The notes beneath the pieces were generated by a model. It searched no databases, was not told the origin of the DNA, and saw only the letters and a list, made by a program, of their open reading frames with translations. From positions 1 to 11,025 of the forward strand of contig CAJAHV010000374.1 in the NCBI GenBank assembly GCA_903939555.1: a stretch of DNA of 11,025 bases, written 5' to 3'. The DNA is from an uncultured Alphaproteobacteria bacterium. GTDB lineage: Bacteria > Pseudomonadota > Alphaproteobacteria > Sphingomonadales > Sphingomonadaceae. This document shows positions 6,398 through 11,025 of this stretch, one piece after another; the first letter of the stretch is position 1, and every line of letters starts with the position of its first letter. The position numbers were made by a program, and so were the translations under genes.

Positions 6398-8398
6398 GCT
6401 GATGTCATCATGCAGCGGCTGGGCGCGCTGCGCCGCGCGCTGGTGCAGGCGGGCTGGGTGCGGCTGGTCGCGACGCTTGGCGTGCTGGTCCTTGCGGTGG
6501 TCGTGGCGCGGCTCGGCTGGCAACTGCCGGTCACCATCGGCATCGAGCGCGCGCTTTATGATGTGCGCACTGCCATTACCGCGCCTCGGGTCGATCAGGA
6601 CAAGCGCATCGTTCTCGTGGTTTTCAGCGAAGACACCATCCGGGCAACCGGCAAGCGCTCGCCGCTCGATCGTGTACTGCTCGGCAAGGCGCTGGCCAAT
6701 CTCGACAAGCTCAAACCGCGCGCCATCGGGGTCGATATTCTGGTCGATTCGCCCCAGCCCGAAGATGCCGCGCTGATGGCCAATCTGGCGACGATCAAGA
6801 CGCCGACCTTTTTCGGCTTTTCGACAATCACCGACAATGGCCAGCAGGTGATGACCTATCAGGAAGCGCATATGCGTGACCTGTTTGCCCGGCTGAAGGG
6901 CGGCCCGGTCAAGCCGGCATCGATCCGGTTCAATACCGATGGCGATGATGTCTGGCGGCTCTGGCCGACGCCGGCAAAGCAGCCGCCGCCGCTGCTGGTG
7001 AACGCGCTGACCAGCGCTGGAGGCAAAAGTCTGGGTTACGAGAATTTTTCCGGTGCTGCGGTGGTCCGCCGTCCGGCCAACAAGGAGCGCCCGGTCTTCC
7101 TGTCCTTGCCCGTCGACCTGTTCGCCGATCCGGCGATGGCAGTGGCCTTTGGTAGCCAGATCGCCGGCCGCATCGTGCTGATCGGCGCCGATCTGCCGGA
7201 GGCGGACCGCTTCGTCACGCCGGTGACGCGGGTGACCGGCGCCACTATGCCGGGCGTGGAACTGCACGCCACGCTGGTGGCGCAGGCGCTCGACGGCGTG
7301 AAGCTGGCACCGATCCCCGGGCTGTATCTGTGGTTGGCGGCGGCGCTGGTCGTGGTGCTGGCAGCGATCATCGGCGGTTTTGATCTGCCGATCCGCATCG
7401 TCGTGCCCTTGGGACTGGCACAGGTTGCCGGCATCATCGTCGTGCCCTTCCTGTTGCAGAATACCCACCAGATCGACACCTATGGCCTGCCGGCGTTCGG
7501 GCTGGGGCTGGGCTGGCTGCTCGCGCTGATCGCCGCCAGCACCACGGCGCGGATCATCGGCGCCGAACAACGCCGTTTTGCGCAGGGTGCGCTGGGCAAA
7601 TATCTGCCGCGCGATGTGGCGCAACAGATTTTGCGGGAACCCGGGCAATTGCAGTTGCATGGCGAACGTCGTGAAATCTATGCGCTGTTCACCGACATCG
7701 AAGGCTTTACCAGCCTGTGCCAGACGCTCGATCCGGAAATCGTCGCGACGATGCTCAATGAATATCTCGAAGTGATGTGCGTCACCATCCTCGACTATGG
7801 CGGCACCATCGACAAGTTCGTCGGAGATGCAGTGGTGGCCTTTTGGGGTGCGCCGCTGGCCCGGCCCGATGATGGCGAACGGGCGGCGCAATGCGCCGTG
7901 GCGATGAGCGTGGCCGGCAAGGCGCTGATGAAGGAAGTTGCCGATGGCAAGAAGCTGGGCCGCACGCGCGTCGGCCTGCATTTCGGCAAGGCGATCGTCG
8001 GCAATTTCGGCGGCGAAGGCCGTATCCAATATACCGCGCTGGGGGACAGCATGAACGTCGCGGCGCGGCTGGAAAGCGCCAATAAGCAGTTGAAGACCGC
8101 CGTGCTGGTCAGCCGTGAAGCCGCCGAACGCTATCGTCTCGACAAGTTCCGCCCGATGGGCCGGGTCCGGGTGCGTGGCCGCGAAGCGCCGATCGAAGTT
8201 TTTGAACCGCTGGGTGTCGGCGCTGCGGTTGCCGATCCGGTGTTCGCCGGTCTTTACGCGCGCTTCGAATCGGGTGACCTTTCGGCCCTGGAGGATTTGC
8301 GGGCCCGGGCCGCGGGTGCGCCGGACGATGCAGCGCTCGCGCAGCTTGTGAAACGTCTCGAACACGTCGGACCAGGAGGAAGCCATGAACTCGATTAA
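6392..8398 (+). CDS. CHASE2 domain class III adenylate cyclase, membrane bound
   Basis: This gene encodes 668 residues. ATG 6392 is preceded by AAGG at 6383-6386; ATG 6410 is an alternative start six codons later. Layout: one membrane segment (about 22-43), an extracytoplasmic CHASE2 sensor domain (about 50-305), three closely spaced membrane segments (about 310-330, 336-357, 368-388), and a cytoplasmic class III cyclase domain (about 425-610). Catalytic residues are all visible: metal-binding Asp435 (FTDIEGF) and Asp479 (KFVGDAVVAFWGAP), purine-specifying Lys475 and Thr548, and transition-state Asn555 and Arg559 (TALGDSMNVAARLE). The enzyme should therefore convert ATP to cAMP. The Lys/Thr pair is that of class IIIb enzymes. 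The sensor domain faces the periplasm, where the CHAT protein and the small downstream protein should also be found. The gene lies 69 nt after the CHAT gene and overlaps the next gene by 14 nt, so cotranscription is likely. The ligand is unknown. Confidence 0.93.
   Translation: MDADVIMQRLGALRRALVQAGWVRLVATLGVLVLAVVVARLGWQLPVTIGIERALYDVRTAITAPRVDQDKRIVLVVFSEDTIRATGKRSPLDRVLLGKALANLDKLKPRAIGVDILVDSPQPEDAALMANLATIKTPTFFGFSTITDNGQQVMTYQEAHMRDLFARLKGGPVKPASIRFNTDGDDVWRLWPTPAKQPPPLLVNALTSAGGKSLGYENFSGAAVVRRPANKERPVFLSLPVDLFADPAMAVAFGSQIAGRIVLIGADLPEADRFVTPVTRVTGATMPGVELHATLVAQALDGVKLAPIPGLYLWLAAALVVVLAAIIGGFDLPIRIVVPLGLAQVAGIIVVPFLLQNTHQIDTYGLPAFGLGLGWLLALIAASTTARIIGAEQRRFAQGALGKYLPRDVAQQILREPGQLQLHGERREIYALFTDIEGFTSLCQTLDPEIVATMLNEYLEVMCVTILDYGGTIDKFVGDAVVAFWGAPLARPDDGERAAQCAVAMSVAGKALMKEVADGKKLGRTRVGLHFGKAIVGNFGGEGRIQYTALGDSMNVAARLESANKQLKTAVLVSREAAERYRLDKFRPMGRVRVRGREAPIEVFEPLGVGAAVADPVFAGLYARFESGDLSALEDLRARAAGAPDDAALAQLVKRLEHVGPGGSHELD
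8374..8380 (+). promoter_or_regulatory. Strong Shine-Dalgarno for the small exported protein
   Basis: AGGAGGA ends four nt before ATG 8385 and lies within the last codons of the cyclase gene. It is the best ribosome-binding site in the window and fixes the start of the downstream gene. It suggests this protein is made at a higher level than the cyclase from the same message. Confidence 0.8.
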
Positions 8399-9173
8399 GT
8401 CTCTCACCGCGACATCATTGTCGCTCGCCACCCTCACCACGACATCGTTGTCGCTCGCCACCCTCGCCGGGGCCGTCCTCGCTGTGCTGCCTGCCCCGGC
8501 GCAGGCCGTGCCGATGGTGGTGCGCGCGGTCGGCCCGTCGTCGGCTGCCTACAAGCCCGGGCAGAAGCTGCCGGAAACCGCGACGCTGGTGCTCAAACCG
8601 GGTGATATGCTGACCGTGCTCGATGCCAAGGGAACGCGCAGCTTCACCGGCCCGGGCAGTTTCCGTTTCGACCAGGTGAGCGCCTCGGCCGCGGCACCGA
8701 CCGCCTTTGCCGAATTGCTCACCCAGAAAACCGAACGCCGCGCCCGTATCGGGGCGGTGCGCGGCTCGGGGGGCGAAATGACCGGCAAGCCGGTGCCGCC
8801 GGGGATCTGGGCGATCGACGCCGCCGCTGGCGGCACCGTCTGTGCCATCGATGCGGAAAAGCTGTCGGTGTGGCGCGCCGAGCCGATGGCCGTAGGCAGC
8901 CTGACGATCACCCGGCTCGCCGATGGCAAATCGGCAGAACTGCCCTTCGCCGCTGGCCAGGCCGTCGCCAACTGGCCGGCCGCTGTCGCCGGCAGCGGCG
9001 GTGCCTTCCGGGTCGCCAGCGGCACCGGCGCGCCGGCAATGCTCACCGTCAAGCTGCTCGCCAAGGTGCCGGCGGCGGTCGACGAGCTTGGCGCGGCCTT
9101 GCTCGAAAGCGGTTGCACAGCGCAGTTCGACCGTCTCGCCAATGCTACAAAGGTCCCCGCGACGGCGCCCTGA
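8385..9173 (+). CDS. Small exported protein, possibly FecR-like, cyclase-linked
   Basis: This gene encodes 262 residues, starting inside the cyclase gene (14-nt overlap) after a strong ribosome-binding site. The N-terminus is a long Sec signal with likely cleavage after APAQA (residue 41); its hydrophobic part contains an in-frame 10-residue duplication. The mature N-terminal part (about 42-97) has the spacing of a FecR-type beta domain: VVRAVGPSS, GQKL, LVLKPGDMLTVLDAKG, then FTGPGSFRF. That resemblance is by eye and weak. The C-terminal half has two cysteines (VCAIDAEKL near 148 and ESGCTAQFD near 246) that could form a disulfide in the periplasm. I do not recognise a named family with confidence. 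Given its place behind a CHASE2 cyclase, a role as a periplasmic partner or ligand of that sensor is reasonable but inferred. It could also be a lone structural protein of the secretion module. Confidence 0.75.
   Translation: MNSIKSLTATSLSLATLTTTSLSLATLAGAVLAVLPAPAQAVPMVVRAVGPSSAAYKPGQKLPETATLVLKPGDMLTVLDAKGTRSFTGPGSFRFDQVSASAAAPTAFAELLTQKTERRARIGAVRGSGGEMTGKPVPPGIWAIDAAAGGTVCAIDAEKLSVWRAEPMAVGSLTITRLADGKSAELPFAAGQAVANWPAAVAGSGGAFRVASGTGAPAMLTVKLLAKVPAAVDELGAALLESGCTAQFDRLANATKVPATAP
8411..8470 (+). repeat. 30-bp tandem duplication (x2) inside a signal peptide
   Basis: Two adjacent 30-nt units (8411-8440 and 8441-8470) match at nearly every base. They encode TSLSLATLTT and TSLSLATLAG (residues 10-29), so the signal peptide's hydrophobic segment has been lengthened by ten residues. 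The first unit differs at only a few bases, suggesting a fairly recent duplication. Confidence 0.88.
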
Positions 9174-9285
9174 TCCGCGCCAATAATGCGGTTGAACGGC
9201 GGCGGTGGGGCGGGGTTCCACTGGCGCTGTTTCGCATTCGCAGCATAAACATGGCGTTTTGCGGCAAACTAGGGCAAGGGGGCGC
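9174..9285 (+). other. Intergenic gap between the surface module and the helicase gene
   Basis: This 112-nt gap is the only sizeable non-coding stretch. A short GGCGC/GCGCC hairpin (9164-9181) has the stop codon in its loop but no following T run, so it is not a convincing terminator. TTGAAC at 9192 resembles a -35 element but has no good -10 at the right distance; CATAAA at 9244 is a possible -10 with no clear -35. A helicase promoter probably lies here, but I cannot place it. Confidence 0.4.
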
Positions 9286-11025
9286 ATGTCCTTTGAAACT
9301 CTGCCGCCGCTTCTCGCCGAAGCGCTTTCCGCCCGTGGCTATGCCGCGCCCACCCCGGTCCAGGCCGCCGTCCTCCAGCCCGAAGCCGAGGCGCGTGACT
9401 TGCTGGTCTCTGCGCAGACCGGATCGGGCAAGACCGTCGCCTTCGGTGTCGCCATGGCGGCCCAGCTGCTCAATGACGAAGGCCGCGCCGACCGCGCCGG
9501 TGCGCCGCTGGCGCTGGTCATCGCGCCGACCCGCGAACTGGCGCTGCAGGTCAGTCGCGAACTGATCTGGCTGTATGGCAAGACCGGCGCGCGCATCGCC
9601 ACCTGTGTCGGCGGCATGGATGCTTCCAAGGAACGCAAGCTGCTCGGCCAGGGCGCGCATATCGTCGTCGGCACGCCGGGGCGGCTGCGCGATCACCTTG
9701 AACGCGGCGCGCTGCAACTGGGCAGCATCAAGGTCGCCATCCTCGATGAAGCCGATGAAATGCTCGACATGGGGTTCCGCGAGGACCTTGAGCAGATCCT
9801 TGATGCGACACCCGAAGCACGGCGCACCTTCATGTTTTCGGCAACCATCCCCAAGCCGATCGTGGCGCTGGCCAAGCGCTACCAGCGCGACGCGCTGCGC
9901 ATCTCGACGGTGGGCGAAGACCGTGGCCATGGCGACATCGCCTATCAGGCCGTCACCGTGGCGCCCGCCGATATCGAGAATGCCGTCGTCAACCTGTTGC
10001 GCTTCCACGAGGCACCGACGGCGATGCTGTTCTGTGCGACGCGCGACAATGTCCGCCACCTCCACGCCAGCCTGATCGAGCGCGGCTTCGATGCCGTGGC
10101 GCTGTCGGGCGAACATTCGCAAAGCGAGCGCAACCAGGCGCTACAGGCCCTCAGGGATCGCCGCGCGCGCATCTGCGTCGCCACCGATGTCGCTTCGCGC
10201 GGGATCGATCTGCCCAATCTGTCGCTGGTCGTCCATGTCGAACTGCCGCGCGATGCGGAGATCCTGCAGCACCGTTCGGGCCGCACCGGGCGTGCCGGCA
10301 AAAAGGGTACCGCCGTGCTGATCGTGCCCTATCCGGCCCGCCGCCGCGTCGATGCTATGCTGCGCGGTGCCAAGATCAACGCCGAATGGCTGCCGGTGCC
10401 GGGGCCGGACGATATCCGCCGCAACGACCATGAACGCCTGCTCGCCGCGCTGATGGAAGTGCCGGTGGAAATCGACGATGAAGATCGGGCGCTGGCCGAA
10501 CGCCTGCTCGCCGAACGCAGCCCTCAGGATATCGCCGCGGCGCTGGTGCGCATGCACCGTTCGAAAATGCCGGCGGTGGAAGAACTGCTCGACAACAGCG
10601 GTCCGGCGCCGCGCACCGACCGCGGCATGAAGGACGCGCCGCGTGACGGGTTCGATGACACGGTGTGGTTCCGCATGGATGTCGGCCGCCGGCTCAACGC
10701 CGATCCGCGCTGGCTGCTGCCGCTGATCTGCCGCCGCGGCCATGTCACCAAGGCCGAAATCGGCGCGATCAAGATCGGCCCCGAGGAAACCAGCTTCGAA
10801 ATCCCGCGCGCACTCGCCGATCGTTTCATCGACGCGCTGCGCCGCACCGAAGGTGAAGACCGCTCTCCCGAAGGCGGCATCCGCATCATCCCGGCCAACG
10901 GCCCGCCGCCGCGCGGCGCTGGCACCGGCGCCGGCAGGCCCAATCGCCCGGTGCTGGCCCGCGCGCCCGGTGGCGGCGGCTTTGCCGGCAAACCCGCCGG
11001 CCCGCGTGGCCCGCGGCCGGGGCCG
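9286..11025 (+). CDS. DEAD-box ATP-dependent RNA helicase with DbpA-type RNA-binding domain (3' end missing)
   Basis: The frame is open from ATG 9286 to the window edge (580 codons, no stop reached). AAGGGGG at 9276-9282 is the ribosome-binding site. All helicase motifs are readable: Q-motif Gln26, Walker A AQTGSGKT (43-50), PTREL (81-85), TPGR (130-133), DEAD (154-157), SAT (185-187), ATDVASRGID (299-308) and HRSGRTGRAG (329-338). Residues about 458-520 (TVWFRMDVGRR to FIDALRR) match the DbpA/CsdA RNA-binding domain, which guides such helicases to structured RNA such as 23S rRNA. The visible end is a Gly/Pro/Arg-rich tail, common in DeaD-like proteins. Expected role: unwinding of RNA in ribosome assembly or cold adaptation, in the cytoplasm. 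It lies 112 nt beyond the surface module and is probably independent of it. I do not assign deaD or dbpA because the alphaproteobacterial members are hard to separate by eye. Confidence 0.95.
   Translation, partial: MSFETLPPLLAEALSARGYAAPTPVQAAVLQPEAEARDLLVSAQTGSGKTVAFGVAMAAQLLNDEGRADRAGAPLALVIAPTRELALQVSRELIWLYGKTGARIATCVGGMDASKERKLLGQGAHIVVGTPGRLRDHLERGALQLGSIKVAILDEADEMLDMGFREDLEQILDATPEARRTFMFSATIPKPIVALAKRYQRDALRISTVGEDRGHGDIAYQAVTVAPADIENAVVNLLRFHEAPTAMLFCATRDNVRHLHASLIERGFDAVALSGEHSQSERNQALQALRDRRARICVATDVASRGIDLPNLSLVVHVELPRDAEILQHRSGRTGRAGKKGTAVLIVPYPARRRVDAMLRGAKINAEWLPVPGPDDIRRNDHERLLAALMEVPVEIDDEDRALAERLLAERSPQDIAAALVRMHRSKMPAVEELLDNSGPAPRTDRGMKDAPRDGFDDTVWFRMDVGRRLNADPRWLLPLICRRGHVTKAEIGAIKIGPEETSFEIPRALADRFIDALRRTEGEDRSPEGGIRIIPANGPPPRGAGTGAGRPNRPVLARAPGGGGFAGKPAGPRGPRPGP

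Noticed and set aside
5510..8461. 983-codon open frame on the - strand across the CHAT end and the cyclase
   Set aside because: The + strand here encodes proteins with clear catalytic motifs. The antisense translation is Arg/His/Gln/Asp-rich with no recognisable domain, as usual for shadow frames in GC-rich DNA.
9164..9181. Rho-independent terminator at the end of the module
   Set aside because: The stem is only five base pairs and there is no T run after it.
9251..9253. ATG at 9251 as an earlier helicase start
   Set aside because: It is not in the helicase frame and lacks a ribosome-binding site; ATG 9286 follows AAGGGGG and begins the expected N-terminus.

Overview
The window is high-GC DNA, densely packed on the + strand, with no tRNA, rRNA, CRISPR array or insertion sequence that I can see. 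Codon use (strong G/C third positions), the style of the proteins and the gene set suggest an alphaproteobacterium, most likely of the Sphingomonadales. That placement is inference from impression and was not tested by a search.

Layout, all on the + strand: (1) nt 1-3137, the C-terminal 1044 residues of a very large beta-helical surface exoprotein of the filamentous-haemagglutinin/TpsA type, cut by the left edge; (2) 3134-6322, an exported TPR-CHAT protein with an intact His/Cys protease dyad, joined to the exoprotein gene by an ATGA stop/start overlap; (3) 6392-8398, a membrane-bound CHASE2 class III adenylate cyclase with a complete catalytic set; (4) 8385-9173, a small exported protein with a possible FecR-like fold, overlapping the cyclase gene by 14 nt and preceded by a strong Shine-Dalgarno; (5) after a 112-nt gap, 9286 to the right edge, a DEAD-box RNA helicase with a DbpA-type RNA-binding domain, open at the window end.

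Genes 1-4 look like one transcription unit (overlaps of 4 and 14 nt and one 69-nt spacer). A plausible reading is a surface-fibre module: a secreted beta-helix protein, a periplasmic or exported caspase-like protease that could process or police it, a cyclase with an extracytoplasmic sensor domain that could turn envelope state into cAMP, and a small periplasmic protein that could be the sensor's partner. A TpsB/FhaC-type outer-membrane transporter would be expected upstream but lies outside the window. The helicase is probably an unrelated housekeeping gene.

The most unusual structural pattern is a set of short, in-frame, near-perfect tandem duplications (12, 15, 15, 27 and 30 bp units) in three of the four module genes, always in exported proteins, plus an imperfect direct repeat in the spacer before the cyclase. 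The exoprotein also carries a higher-order repeat of about 212-224 residues in three copies.
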